A stretch of 64,000 bases of DNA from an uncultured Opitutia bacterium (GCA_903913915.1 CAIWNE010000070.1:1-64000), one strand, 5' to 3'. Shown: positions 36,236 through 42,603, counted from the stretch's first letter. Notes: a model not told the origin generated them from the letters alone. Numbers and translations: made by a program.

Positions 36236-36242
36236 GCTTGCG
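36212..36242 (+). terminator. Hairpin spanning the giant gene's stop codon
   Basis: CGCAAGCCTCAGGCG pairs with CGCCTGAGCTTGCG (one bulged C, AA loop). The stop TGA (36233-36235) lies in the right arm, so the last codons are part of the stem. No T-tract follows (GCGGGGG instead), so intrinsic termination is uncertain. Confidence 0.45.
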
Positions 36243-36288
36243 CGGGGGTCTGCTGGCACGCTGGCAGGCTGCGAAGCAGTTGCCTTGG
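36241..36288 (+). repeat. Post-stop repeat (PSR), copy 1
   Basis: CGCGGGGGTCTGCTGGCA, then GGCTGCGAAGCAGTTGCC. It matches copies after pyk (39912-39968), the HAF protein (49295-49341) and rrf2 (62171-62222), always in the sense of the upstream gene. This copy leads straight into a type A REP (GGGTAGGG). Confidence 0.65.
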
Positions 36289-36316
36289 GTAGGGCTGACC
36301 ATCCTTGGTCGGCCGT
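36288..36316 (+). repeat. REP hairpin, stem type A
   Basis: GTAG head, GGCTGACCA, loop TCCT, TGGTCGGCC. One T replaces C in the left arm, giving a G-T (wobble) pair. Confidence 0.75.
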
Positions 36317-36339
36317 GTATTGGCCGGCGGTAGTAGGGC

Positions 36340-36370
36340 GTGCGGCCGAGCAGGGATGCCCGGCCCTACC
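36340..36370 (-). repeat. REP hairpin, stem type B
   Basis: GGCCGAGCA, loop GGGA, TGCCCGGCC then CTACC. The right arm has one substitution relative to the perfect type B stem. Confidence 0.65.
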
Positions 36371-36384
36371 CGAGGCAGGTTGTT

Positions 36385-36413
36385 GGTAGGGCTGACCATC
36401 CTTGGTCGGCCGT
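36385..36413 (+). repeat. REP hairpin, stem type A
   Basis: GTAG, then GGCTGACCA, loop TCCT, TGGTCGGCC. It is the second type A copy between the giant gene and the RAYT, with the same C-to-T change as the first. Confidence 0.75.
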
Positions 36414-36488
36414 TAGGATGATCAGCCTAGCTCTTTGCTGATGGCTCTCCGGTTTTGGTAAAGTGACTGGCCGAATCATGATATAGGC

Positions 36489-36923
36489 ATGCCTCTGCCT
36501 GTACGCGGTCAGCTTCGTCACGCCATCCCATCCTGGGTGGATGAAAAGGATAAGTGGTTCGTGACGATCTGCTGTCAGCCACGAGGACGAAATCAGCTGG
36601 CATCACCCGTGCCGGCAGCGGTTTATCGTGGGGCGCTGGCGTTTTATGAAGCGAGCGGGATGGCCAGATCTGTAATCAGCGTGCTGATGCCCGACCATCT
36701 CCATGTCATCGCCCAATTCGACCACCGTGCCGGCATGCCGAGGATTATCTCAGCCTTGAAGCAGCATCTGGCTAGGCATGCCGGTGTTAGCTGGCAGAAG
36801 GGCTTCTTCGATCATCGGCTGAGCGGGGAGCATGAAGTGGCCGAGAAATGCCGATACGTCCGAAATAATCCGGTCCGCGCCGGTTTGTGCGCGAAGGTGG
36901 AGGACTGGCCTTATACTTATTGA
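36489..36923 (+). CDS. REP-associated tyrosine transposase (RAYT, Y1/IS200-like)
   Basis: This 144-aa protein has the single-strand nuclease signature of the Y1 transposase family. PDHLHVI places the metal-binding His pair at residues 70 and 72, and YRYVRNNPVRAGL-type sequence near residues 122-132 carries the probable nucleophile Tyr123. Its length and the WQKGFFDHRL segment fit RAYT proteins, which are single-copy domesticated relatives of IS200/IS605 transposases. GTAG-headed hairpins lie on both sides; one abuts the stop codon by a single base. An ATG 11 bp upstream (36478) runs into a stop at once, so ATG 36489 is chosen. No Shine-Dalgarno is visible. Family knowledge says such enzymes bind and cut REP hairpins with a GTAG head; that this copy acts on the REPs here is inferred from linkage. 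Confidence 0.88.
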   Translation: MPLPVRGQLRHAIPSWVDEKDKWFVTICCQPRGRNQLASPVPAAVYRGALAFYEASGMARSVISVLMPDHLHVIAQFDHRAGMPRIISALKQHLARHAGVSWQKGFFDHRLSGEHEVAEKCRYVRNNPVRAGLCAKVEDWPYTY

Positions 36924-36979
36924 GGTAGGGCCGACCATCCTTGGTCGGCCGCGGCCGAGCAGGGATGCTCGGCCCTACC
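36924..36979. repeat. Paired REP (BIME-like), stems A and B
   Basis: GTAG + GGCCGACCA-TCCT-TGGTCGGCC, then GC, then GGCCGAGCA-GGGA-TGCTCGGCC + CTACC. Both stems are perfect and inverted to each other. The unit begins one base after the RAYT stop. Confidence 0.85.
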
Positions 36980-36993
36980 CAAGGCACGATGAC

Positions 36994-37023
36994 AGCGGCC
37001 GAGCAGGGATGCTCGGCCCTACC
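36994..37023 (-). repeat. REP hairpin, stem type B
   Basis: GCGGCCGAGCA-GGGA-TGCTCGGCC followed by CTACCC. It repeats the right half of the preceding pair and ends 13 bp before the xseA stop. Confidence 0.8.
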
Positions 37024-37036
37024 CGCGATTCGCGAG

Positions 37037-38221
37037 CTACCCGCCGACCGCGTCCGCCTCGCCGTCGTTGAACTTGAGGCGGAGCTTGCGGCCTTTGGTC
37101 ACGCCCTGGCTGGTCGAGATGACGGTGCCGTCCGCGTCGCGGACGATCGAGTAGCCGCGTGAAAGGATGGATTCGAAGCCGGCCGAACGCAGGCGATGGC
37201 CGAGCTGGTTGAGTTTCTCGCGCGTCACGCCCAGGCGGGCCTTGGGTGACAGGCGGTGGAGCTCGCTGCCGAGTTCGGAGAGACGATGCCGGTATTCCGC
37301 GACGACTTCCTGGGCGGCGCCATCGAGGCGCTCGTTGAGCAGGTCGAGGTCCTGGTACAGCGATTGCAGCTTGGCCTTGGGGGAATGGCGGGCGAGTTCG
37401 GCGCCCAGCAGCTTGAGCTTCTCGCGTAGCTTGATCTGGCCGGAGACGATGAGTTCAGCCGCGGCGGTCGGAGTCTCCGCGCGCTTGTCAGCCGCGAAGT
37501 CGCACAACGTGAAGTCGGTCTGATGGCCGACGGCCGAGATGACGGGCGTCTTGCTGGCGCGGACGGCGCGCACGAGTCCCTCGTCGTTGAATCCCCAGAG
37601 GTCTTCCATTGAGCCTCCCCCGCGGCCGACCACGATGAGGTCGATGCCCGGGATCGCGTTGGCGAGCTTGAGGCCGTTGGTCATCGAGCCGGGGCACGTC
37701 TCGCCTTGGACGCGCGCCGGCACCAGCCAGGCCGTGCCGCTCCAGCCGCGGGTCTTGAGCACTTCGGTGAAGTCGTGCCAGACCGCGCCGCTCTCCGAGG
37801 TGACGAACGCGACGACTTTCGGGAAGTCCGGCAGGGGGCGCTTGTTCGCCTCATCGAAGAGGCCTTCGGCCTTCAGCTTCTCCTGCAGTTCCTTGAATTT
37901 CTGGAACAGGTCGCCTTCGCCGGCTGGCTTCATCGAGTCGACCATCAGCGACAGCTTGCCCGAAGGCGCGTAGATGTCGGCCTTGGCCTTGACGATGACC
38001 TTCACGCCGTCGCCCAGCGGGAACTTCACCCAGCGGGCCTGGTAGCTGAGCAGCACGCAGGCGAGCGTGGCGCCGCTGTCCTTGATCGAGAAGTAATGAT
38101 GTCCCGAGGAGTAGTGCTTGTAACCCGAGATCTCGCCGACGACTTCGACCGTCCCGATGCGATTCACCGTGCCCTTGAGGACATCAGAGAGCTCGCTGAC
38201 GGTGAGGGGCGCCGAAGACAT
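37037..38221 (-). CDS. xseA: Exodeoxyribonuclease VII large subunit
   Basis: The cytoplasmic nuclease subunit degrades single-stranded DNA together with the small subunit XseB, which is not in this window. From the ATG at 38221 the protein has 394 residues. An N-terminal OB-fold spans roughly residues 5-100 (VEVVGEISGYKHYSSGHHYF). The catalytic large-subunit domain follows, with VVAFVTSESGAVWHDF, DLIVVGRGGGSMEDLWGFND and SAVGHQTDFTLCDFAADKRA, then a long helical region, ending GYSIVRDADGTVISTSQGV as usual. The ORF-track start at 38368 is rejected: its first 49 residues are translated REP sequence. The gene converges with the RAYT, with REPs between. A Shine-Dalgarno sequence is not evident (CCTCCCGTC precedes the ATG). 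Confidence 0.93.
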   Translation of the reverse strand: MSSAPLTVSELSDVLKGTVNRIGTVEVVGEISGYKHYSSGHHYFSIKDSGATLACVLLSYQARWVKFPLGDGVKVIVKAKADIYAPSGKLSLMVDSMKPAGEGDLFQKFKELQEKLKAEGLFDEANKRPLPDFPKVVAFVTSESGAVWHDFTEVLKTRGWSGTAWLVPARVQGETCPGSMTNGLKLANAIPGIDLIVVGRGGGSMEDLWGFNDEGLVRAVRASKTPVISAVGHQTDFTLCDFAADKRAETPTAAAELIVSGQIKLREKLKLLGAELARHSPKAKLQSLYQDLDLLNERLDGAAQEVVAEYRHRLSELGSELHRLSPKARLGVTREKLNQLGHRLRSAGFESILSRGYSIVRDADGTVISTSQGVTKGRKLRLKFNDGEADAVGG

Positions 38222-38262
38222 GACGGGAGGTTCGGGGATTTGGCAGGGGAGGGCAAGAGGTT

Positions 38263-38318
38263 GGTAGGGCCAACCATCCTTGGTTGGCCGCGGCCGAGCA
38301 GGGATACTCGGCCCTACC
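38263..38318. repeat. Paired REP (BIME-like), stems A' and B
   Basis: GTAG + GGCCAACCA-TCCT-TGGTTGGCC, GC, GGCCGAGCA-GGGA-TACTCGGCC + CTACC. The left stem has G-C changed to A-T on both arms (compensatory). It lies 42 bp upstream of the xseA start. Confidence 0.85.
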
Positions 38319-38328
38319 AGACACAATA

Positions 38329-38463
38329 ACTCAAGGGGAGACAGGAAAGGATGCTGAGGCAGATTCATTTTCAGGTCCCTGGTCTCGGCCCTCGGGTGTC
38401 AGGTTCAGGGGTTCAGGTCCGGGGCATGCATTTCCCAACCGCCAACCGCTTAAACCTGACGCG
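38329..38463 (+). repeat. Composite repeat: modules M1, M2, M3
   Basis: M1 (CTCAAGGGGAGAC...GGAAAGGATGCTG) is followed by M2 (CATTTTCAGGTCCCTGGTC, then TCGGGT/CAGGTTCAGG units). M3 comes next (GGCATGCATTTCCC, GCCAACCGCTTAAACCTGAC) and leads into a paired REP. The same order occurs at 39469-39693 and, without M1, at 42201-42389. Confidence 0.7.
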
Positions 38464-38518
38464 GGTAGGGCCAATCCCCTTGGTTGGCCGCGGCCGAGCA
38501 AGGATGCTCGGCCCTACC
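38464..38518. repeat. Paired REP (BIME-like), stems A' and B
   Basis: GTAG + GGCCAATCC...TTGGTTGGCC, then GGCCGAGCA-AGGA-TGCTCGGCC + CTACC. The left stem is imperfect; the right stem is intact. It lies 38 bp before the next gene's start codon. Confidence 0.75.
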
Positions 38519-38556
38519 TGTTTGCCATCGGATGCGTTCCGCCTTTCACTTCTCCC

Positions 38557-39426
38557 ATGAAAATCGCGTTCGTCGGTACCGGGGTGATGGGCAAGAGCAT
38601 GGTGGCCAACCTGCTCAAGGCGGGCCATGAGGTCACGGTCTACACCCGCACGAAGGCTATGGCCGAGGACCTGTTCGCACAGGGCGCCAAGTGGGCCGCT
38701 TCGCCGGCCGAGGCCGCGAAGGGCGTCGACGTGGCGATCTCAATGGTGGGCTACCCCAACGACGTCGAGGAAGTCTGGCGCGGCCCGCAGGGCTTCATGT
38801 CGACCGCCAAACCCGGGTGCGTGCTCATCGACATGACCACCTCGAGCCCCGCGCTCGCCCGTTCCCTGGCCGCGGAGGCCTCGGCCAAGGGCTTCGGTCC
38901 GCTCGACGCCCCGGTCTCGGGTGGCGACCGCGGCGCGCGCGAAGGCACGCTGACGATCATGGTCGGCGGCGCCCAGAAGGATTATGATTTCGCCCAGCCG
39001 CTCTTCGCGGCGATGGGCAAGACGATCGTCCTGCAGGGCGCTCCCGGTACCGGCCAGCTCTGCAAGCTCGCCAACCAGATCGGCATCGCCTCCGGCATGG
39101 TCGCGATGTCCGAAGCCCTTGCCTTCGCCCACGCTACCGGCCTCAACCTCGAGACCACCCTGCGTTCGATCTCCGGCGGCGGCGCCTCGAGCTGGGCTCT
39201 GCTCAACCTCGCGCCGCGCGTGCTCAAGGGCGACTTCGCCCCGGGCTTCTACGTGAAGCATTTCGTGAAGGATATCGGCCTCTCGCTCGACGTCTGCAAG
39301 GAGCAGGGCATCCGGCTCCCCGGACTCGAACTCGCCGCGAAGCTCTATGCCGACGTCGTCGCCGCGGGCGAAGGCGATTCCGGCACCCAGGCGCTCGCGC
39401 GAAGGTATTTTCAGATTAGCGGGTAG
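38557..39426 (+). CDS. Beta-hydroxyacid dehydrogenase (3-hydroxyisobutyrate dehydrogenase / tartronate semialdehyde reductase family)
   Basis: This cytoplasmic NAD(P)-dependent oxidoreductase has 289 residues, the usual length. MKIAFVGTGVMG at the start gives the Rossmann glycine motif (7-12). DAPVSGG near 118-123 is the family substrate-binding motif, and GTGQLCKLANQ holds the catalytic Lys170 with Asn173. GGGASSW and the C-terminal KDIGLSLDVCKEQG helix are also typical. Arg31 after the second strand (VYTRT) suggests NADP preference, which is inference. The exact substrate cannot be read from sequence. The ORF-track start at 38284 is rejected because the extra 91 residues are translated repeats. 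The leader before the ATG is pyrimidine-rich (CACTTCTCCC), without Shine-Dalgarno. Confidence 0.9.
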   Translation: MKIAFVGTGVMGKSMVANLLKAGHEVTVYTRTKAMAEDLFAQGAKWAASPAEAAKGVDVAISMVGYPNDVEEVWRGPQGFMSTAKPGCVLIDMTTSSPALARSLAAEASAKGFGPLDAPVSGGDRGAREGTLTIMVGGAQKDYDFAQPLFAAMGKTIVLQGAPGTGQLCKLANQIGIASGMVAMSEALAFAHATGLNLETTLRSISGGGASSWALLNLAPRVLKGDFAPGFYVKHFVKDIGLSLDVCKEQGIRLPGLELAAKLYADVVAAGEGDSGTQALARRYFQISG

Positions 39427-39626
39427 TGGGAGGCGGTTGGCGGTTAGCGGTTGGTAAAGCCGCGCACTCAAGGGGAGACCGGAAACCGGAAAGGATGCTG
39501 GGGTAGATTCATTTTCAGGTCCCTGGTCTCGGCCGTCGGGCACCAGGTTCAGGTGTTCAGGTCCTGGTACAGGTCCGGGGCATGCATGTCCCGCCGCCAA
39601 CCGCTCACCGCTTAAACCTGACGCGT
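39427..39626 (+). repeat. Composite repeat: modules M1, M2, M3
   Basis: A short GGCGGTTGGCGGTTAGCGG stretch is followed by M1 (CTCAAGGGGAGACCGGAAAC), M2 (TTTTCAGGTCCCTGGTCTCG and CAGGTTCAGGTGTTCAGGTC), M3 (GGCATGCATGTCCC, GCCAACCGCTCACCGC) and a paired REP. No gene is seen. It has the same module order as 38329-38518. Confidence 0.7.
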
Positions 39627-39693
39627 GTAGGCCCAGCCATCCTTGGTTGGCCGCGGCCGAGCGAACGGCCGAGCAGGGATGCTCGGCCCTACC
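39627..39693. repeat. Paired REP with internal partial duplication
   Basis: GTAG, GCCCAGCCATCC, TTGGTTGGCC, then GCGGCCGAGC is duplicated (GCGGCCGAGCGAACGGCCGAG) before GGGATGCTCGGCCCTACC. The extra partial stem suggests slippage or a second insertion. Confidence 0.7.
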
Positions 39694-39708
39694 TTGTCGA
39701 TGCAGGGC

Positions 39709-39772
39709 TCAAGGGGAGACCGGAAACCGGAAAGGATGCTGGGGTAGATCCATTTTCAGGGACCTGGCTTCA
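39709..39772 (+). repeat. Composite repeat: M1 plus truncated M2
   Basis: A second CTCAAGGGGAGACCGGAAAC copy follows only 16 bp after the previous pair. Its M2 is cut to TTTTCAGGGACCTGGCTTCAG before a stem C pair. The same truncated junction (TTCAGGGACCTGGACTTCAG) is present at 49136-49156. Confidence 0.65.
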
Positions 39773-39840
39773 GGTAGGGACGGCTCTCCGAGCCGTCCGT
39801 CCGCAAGAATACGGCGGGCTCGGAGAGCCACGCCCTACCC
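39773..39840. repeat. Paired REP, stem type C
   Basis: GTAG + GGACGGCTC-TCC-GAGCCGTCC, linker GTCCGCAAGAATACGGC, then GGGCTCGGAGAGCCACGCCC and TACC. It is almost identical to 49157-49224. Confidence 0.85.
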
Positions 39841-39853
39841 CTGTGGCAAACCA

Positions 39854-39878
39854 GGGCAGCACGTGGTGCTGTCCCTAC
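39854..39878. repeat. REP hairpin, stem type D
   Basis: GGGCAGCAC, loop GTG, GTGCTGTCC then CTACC. The GTAG head is on the minus strand. Confidence 0.75.
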
Positions 39879-39889
39879 CTCAATACAGG

Positions 39890-39916
39890 CGGGTGCGATG
39901 CCGTCGCATCCCTACC
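39890..39916 (-). repeat. REP hairpin, stem type E
   Basis: GGGTGCGATG and CGCATCCCTACCC form an imperfect stem of the type seen without mismatch at 49272-49294 (GGATGCGAT/ATCGCATCC). On the minus strand it directly follows the post-stop repeat of pyk. Confidence 0.65.
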
Positions 39917-39968
39917 CGAGGCGATTGCTTCGCAGCTGTTCACCATGCCAGCATGCCCTCGCGCGCAA
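39912..39968 (-). repeat. Post-stop repeat (PSR), copy 2, after pyk
   Basis: In the sense of pyk: GCGCGAGGGCATGCTGGCAT, GGTGAACAGCTGCGAAGCAA, TCGCCTCGGGTAGGG. It starts about 10-20 nt after the stop and is preceded by a small GCGC-TT-GCGC stem. Confidence 0.65.
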
Positions 39969-39978
39969 GCGCTGTGGC

Positions 39979-41403
39979 TCAGAGCGCCGGGACGGAGCGG
40001 AGCTGGATGGAATCGATGACGGTCGGACCGAGGATCACGTTGGTCACGATCACGAACACCTGGCCGGGCACGCAGTAGCCTTCGTCGCGCAGGCGGATGA
40101 GCGCGAGCGTGATGTTGTCTTCGGCCTTGGGCGCGAACTTCGTCTGGAAGGATTCGACGCCCCAGAGGAGGCTCATCTTCCGGTGGACGTGTTCTTCTTC
40201 CATGAACGCGTAGATCGGGCAGCCGACCGCGCGGAGGGAGGAAAGGGTGCGGGGCACGTCGCCGTTGCGGGTGAAGGCGATGATGCCCGTGTTGCCGAGG
40301 TCCTGGGCGAGGCCGGCCGCGGCGCGCAGCAGCTTAACCTTCGGGGTCTCGTTGGGCTGTTCCGGGGAAAGCACGCGCGGGAGCTCGTTCTCGGTCGTCT
40401 TCGCGATGCGGGTCATCACGTCGACGCAGCGGATCGGGTGCTTGCCCGTGGTGGTCTCGCCGGAGAGCATGACCGAGTCGGCCATCTCGAGCACCGCGTT
40501 CGAGACGTCCGTGACTTCGGCGCGGGTCGGGACGGGCGCCTGGATCATCGACTCAAGCATGTGCGTGGCGACGATCACCGGCTTGCGGCAGGCGATGGCC
40601 ATGGCGACCGCGCGGCGCTGGATGAGCGGCAGGGTCTCGTAGGGGATCTCGATGCCGAGGTCGCCGCGGGCGACCATCAGGGCGTCGGTGGCTTCGAGGA
40701 TGGAGCCGAGGTGCTCGATGGCGGACTGGTCCTCGATCTTCGAGATGATATGCGCCTTCGACTCGTGCTGCGCGAGCAGGGTGCGCAGGGCGTAGACGTC
40801 GGCCGCTTCGCGGACGAACGAGAGGGCGTAGAAGTCGACGCCGACCTCGCAGCCGACGGCCACGTCGGCGCGGTCCTTGTCGGTGAGCGCGGGGAGGTCC
40901 ACCTTGACGCCCGGGAGGTTGATGTGGCGGCGGCTGCCGAGCGGACCGGGCTGCTCGACCTTGCAGCGAAGGCGGTCCTTCTTCTGTTCCAGGACGCGGA
41001 GCTGGATGAGGCCGTTGTCGACGAGGACCACGCCGCCCACGGGCACGGCGCTGATCATCTTCGGGTAATTCGTGGGGATGACGAGGATGTCGCCATCGGC
41101 CGGGGTGGCGTCGGAGCCCGCGACGTCGACGACCTGTCCGACGCTCAGCTGGGTGGCCTCCGTGCGGGCGCCGGTGCGGATCTCGGGGCCCTTGATGTCC
41201 ATCATCACGCCGAGTTCCTTCTTCATGCGGCGGCTGACCAGCCGGACGCGTTCGACCGTCTTGCGCACCCAGGCGTGGTCGGCGTGGGCCATGTTGAGGC
41301 GGACCACGTTGGCGCCGGCGTTGATGATCGCTTCCAGCTGGGCTTCCGACTCCGTGGCCGGCCCGATGGTGAAAGTGATGCGTGTGTGACGGAAGGATTT
41401 CAC
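39979..41403 (-). CDS. pyk: Pyruvate kinase
   Basis: It catalyses phosphoenolpyruvate + ADP to pyruvate + ATP in the cytoplasm as the last step of glycolysis. It has 474 residues, the normal bacterial length. Recognisable elements are ITFTIGPATES at the start, RLN (35-37), MDIKGPEIRTG (68-78), ISKIEDQSAIEH with the active-site Lys, MVARGDLGIEIP (metal and phosphate binding) and the PTRAEVTDVSNAVLEMADSV helix. Oddities: the usual RLNFSHG is RLNMAHA, so the potassium-ligand Ser is Ala39; DTKGPE is DIKGPE, so the second potassium-ligand Thr is Ile70; and the ATQMLESM motif has His for Gln. These suggest altered monovalent-cation use. The start codon is GTG at 41403. No operon partner is evident. 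Confidence 0.93.
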   Translation of the reverse strand: MKSFRHTRITFTIGPATESEAQLEAIINAGANVVRLNMAHADHAWVRKTVERVRLVSRRMKKELGVMMDIKGPEIRTGARTEATQLSVGQVVDVAGSDATPADGDILVIPTNYPKMISAVPVGGVVLVDNGLIQLRVLEQKKDRLRCKVEQPGPLGSRRHINLPGVKVDLPALTDKDRADVAVGCEVGVDFYALSFVREAADVYALRTLLAQHESKAHIISKIEDQSAIEHLGSILEATDALMVARGDLGIEIPYETLPLIQRRAVAMAIACRKPVIVATHMLESMIQAPVPTRAEVTDVSNAVLEMADSVMLSGETTTGKHPIRCVDVMTRIAKTTENELPRVLSPEQPNETPKVKLLRAAAGLAQDLGNTGIIAFTRNGDVPRTLSSLRAVGCPIYAFMEEEHVHRKMSLLWGVESFQTKFAPKAEDNITLALIRLRDEGYCVPGQVFVIVTNVILGPTVIDSIQLRSVPAL

Positions 41404-41430
41404 AGCATTTATGACAACTTATGACAGGTG
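41404..41430 (-). promoter_or_regulatory. TTATGACA direct repeat upstream of pyk
   Basis: TTATGACA occurs twice, exactly 10 bp apart (41409 and 41419), immediately before the GTG start. On the coding strand this reads TGTCATAAGTTGTCATAAA. One helical turn of spacing suits a protein-binding site or a -10-like element of a very short leader. This is inference only. Confidence 0.3.
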
Positions 41431-41478
41431 GAGATGCAAGGGACAGAACACCCTAGCAATCGGCACAAACTGGTGAAT

Positions 41479-42066
41479 TTACGGCACTCGTTCCGCTTCG
41501 AGGTCCCGTTTGTCCTTCATGCGTTCCTCAAAGAACGTCGTTTGCTCGAACGGCCACGTCGTGTCGGCCCGCAGGTTCCAGGCGGCGTGTTCGGCCAGAT
41601 GCGCGCGCGTCCACTCGAAGTAGTCAGCGTCGTCGGTGCGGAAGTGCAGGCGCGCGCCGGCGGCGGCGCGACGGGCGAGGAGGTCGAGGCTCGCCGGTTG
41701 GATGAAGCGGTTCTTGTGATGCTTCTTCTTCGGCCACGGATCCGGATAGAGGATGAAGATCTTGCGGAGCACGACGTCGGTCGGGAGCGCTTCGAGGAAC
41801 TCCGTCGCTTCGGCCTTGAGGAAGATGACGTTGTTGAGCTTGCCCAGCGTCTGCTTGCGGACCGAGCGTTCGACGCGGTGCGTGATCAGGTCGATGCCCA
41901 CGCAGAACTCGTCGGGGTGCGCGGCGGCGTAGGCGGCGAGCCAGTGGCCGTGGCCGCAGCCGAGCTCGAAGGTGATGTCCGTGCGGCCGGCCAAGGCGGC
42001 GGCCAGCGTCTCGCCCAGGCGGGCCACGTTGGCGGCGCGACGGGCGTCGGCCCATTCCTTGCCCAT
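41479..42066 (-). CDS. trmB: tRNA (guanine-N7-)-methyltransferase
   Basis: This SAM-dependent enzyme makes m7G46 in tRNA variable loops. The protein shows FELGCGHGHWL (SAM binding), VGIDLITHRVER, NNVIFLKAEATEFL and the TrmB hallmark ILYPDPWPKKKHHKNRF, followed by LHFRTDDADYFEW. From the ATG at 42066 it has 195 residues, somewhat short for the family. The preceding in-frame residues (PFVPEHTKV) could belong to it if a GTG or TTG just upstream is used. The ORF-track start at 42294 is rejected because that part is translated repeat DNA. The gene is transcribed in the same direction as pyk, 75 bp from its start. Confidence 0.88.
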   Translation of the reverse strand: MGKEWADARRAANVARLGETLAAALAGRTDITFELGCGHGHWLAAYAAAHPDEFCVGIDLITHRVERSVRKQTLGKLNNVIFLKAEATEFLEALPTDVVLRKIFILYPDPWPKKKHHKNRFIQPASLDLLARRAAAGARLHFRTDDADYFEWTRAHLAEHAAWNLRADTTWPFEQTTFFEERMKDKRDLEAERVP

Positions 42067-42117
42067 GACTTTGGTGTGTTCCGGCACGAAGGGGTTAAGA
42101 GGCAAAGGAGGGTGGGA

Positions 42118-42200
42118 GGCAAGCGGGCGGATGACAGATGACAGATGACAGATGACTGATGGCGGAATGGAGGACTGAGTTGAGGGCTGAATGGTGGATG
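42118..42200. repeat. GATGACA tandem repeat and module M0
   Basis: About four 7-bp units (ATGACAG x3 then ATGACTG, 42131-42158) are followed by GAGGACTGAGTTGAGGGCTG. The latter module (M0) recurs at 48986-49033 and, inverted, near 63380. Confidence 0.65.
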
Positions 42201-42333
42201 CAGACTTCGGGATGCAGGGCGCGATTTCGGGTCTCGGGTCTCGGCCATCGGGTACCGGGTTCAGGTCTTCGGGTTCGGGTGTCGGGCAATGCATTTCCCG
42301 ACTGCCAACCGCTCAACGCTTCCACCTGTCATG
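42201..42333 (+). repeat. Composite repeat: modules M2 and M3
   Basis: CGATTTCGGGTCTCGGGTCT, then ACCGGGTTCAGGTCTTCGGG units (M2), then GGCAATGCATTTCCC and GCCAACCGCTCAACGC (M3), leading to a paired REP. No gene is seen. Confidence 0.65.
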
Positions 42334-42389
42334 GGTAGGGCTGGCCATCCTTGGCCGGCCGCGGCCGAGCAGGGATGCTCGGCCCTACC
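42334..42389. repeat. Paired REP (BIME-like), stems A'' and B
   Basis: GTAG + GGCTGGCCA-TCCT-TGGCCGGCC, GC, GGCCGAGCA-GGGA-TGCTCGGCC + CTACC. The left stem has A-T changed to G-C at the sixth pair on both arms, another compensatory change. Confidence 0.85.
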
Positions 42390-42401
42390 TCGATGCGAGG
42401 T

Positions 42402-42446
42402 GCTCAAAGGGAGACCGGGAACCGGAAGGGATGCTGCGGCGGATCC
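42402..42446 (+). repeat. Module M1 copy
   Basis: CTCAAAGGGAGACCGGGAAC followed by CGGAAGGGATGCTGCGGCGG. It matches M1 at 38331, 39469, 39709 and 62141, and again directly precedes an M2 module. Confidence 0.65.
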
Positions 42447-42603
42447 ATTTTCGGGTCCCAGGTCTCGGCCCTCAGGTCTCAGGTGCGGGTTATCAGGTAC
42501 AGGTGCGGGTTATCAGGTACAGGTGCGGGTGCGGGGCAAAGTTTAGGTCCCGAACCTGAGCACCTGAGCCTGGCTGCTGAGACCTGAGACCTGGGACCTG
42601 AAA
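42447..42603. repeat. M2 module pair forming a large inverted repeat
   Basis: The left arm (ATTTTCGGGTCCCAGGTCTC) and right arm (GAGACCTGGGACCTGAAA-type sequence) are inverted copies of M2. Between them a 20-bp unit, AGGTGCGGGTTATCAGGTAC, is tandemly repeated twice plus a partial copy (42481-42530). A similar inverted M2 pair lies at 60998-61133. Confidence 0.7.

Noticed and set aside
542-36235. Giant gene as a type V autotransporter or polyketide/non-ribosomal synthetase
   Set aside because: No C-terminal barrel is present (PEP-CTERM instead), and no enzymatic synthetase domain was found; the composition is that of a beta-solenoid.
36489-36923. Complete IS200/IS605 insertion sequence
   Set aside because: There is no TnpB gene and no pair of distinct left/right IS ends; the protein and flanking GTAG hairpins fit a RAYT locus better.
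37037-38368. XseA start at 38368 as listed in the ORF track
   Set aside because: The first 49 residues are translated REP sequence; the family N-terminus matches MSSAPLTVSEL from 38221.
39427-39978. Small plus-strand ORFs in intergenic regions (for example 39582-40019, 42191-42559, 49094-49384)
   Set aside because: They are translations of the M1/M2/REP modules in several frames and share no codon signature with real genes.
39898-41424. 508-aa plus-strand ORF opposite pyruvate kinase
   Set aside because: Its sequence is the low-complexity shadow of pyk, which has all family motifs on the minus strand.
42447-42603. Possible CRISPR array because of regularly spaced CAGGT units
   Set aside because: Units are 6-20 bp and degenerate, with no unique spacers and no cas genes nearby.
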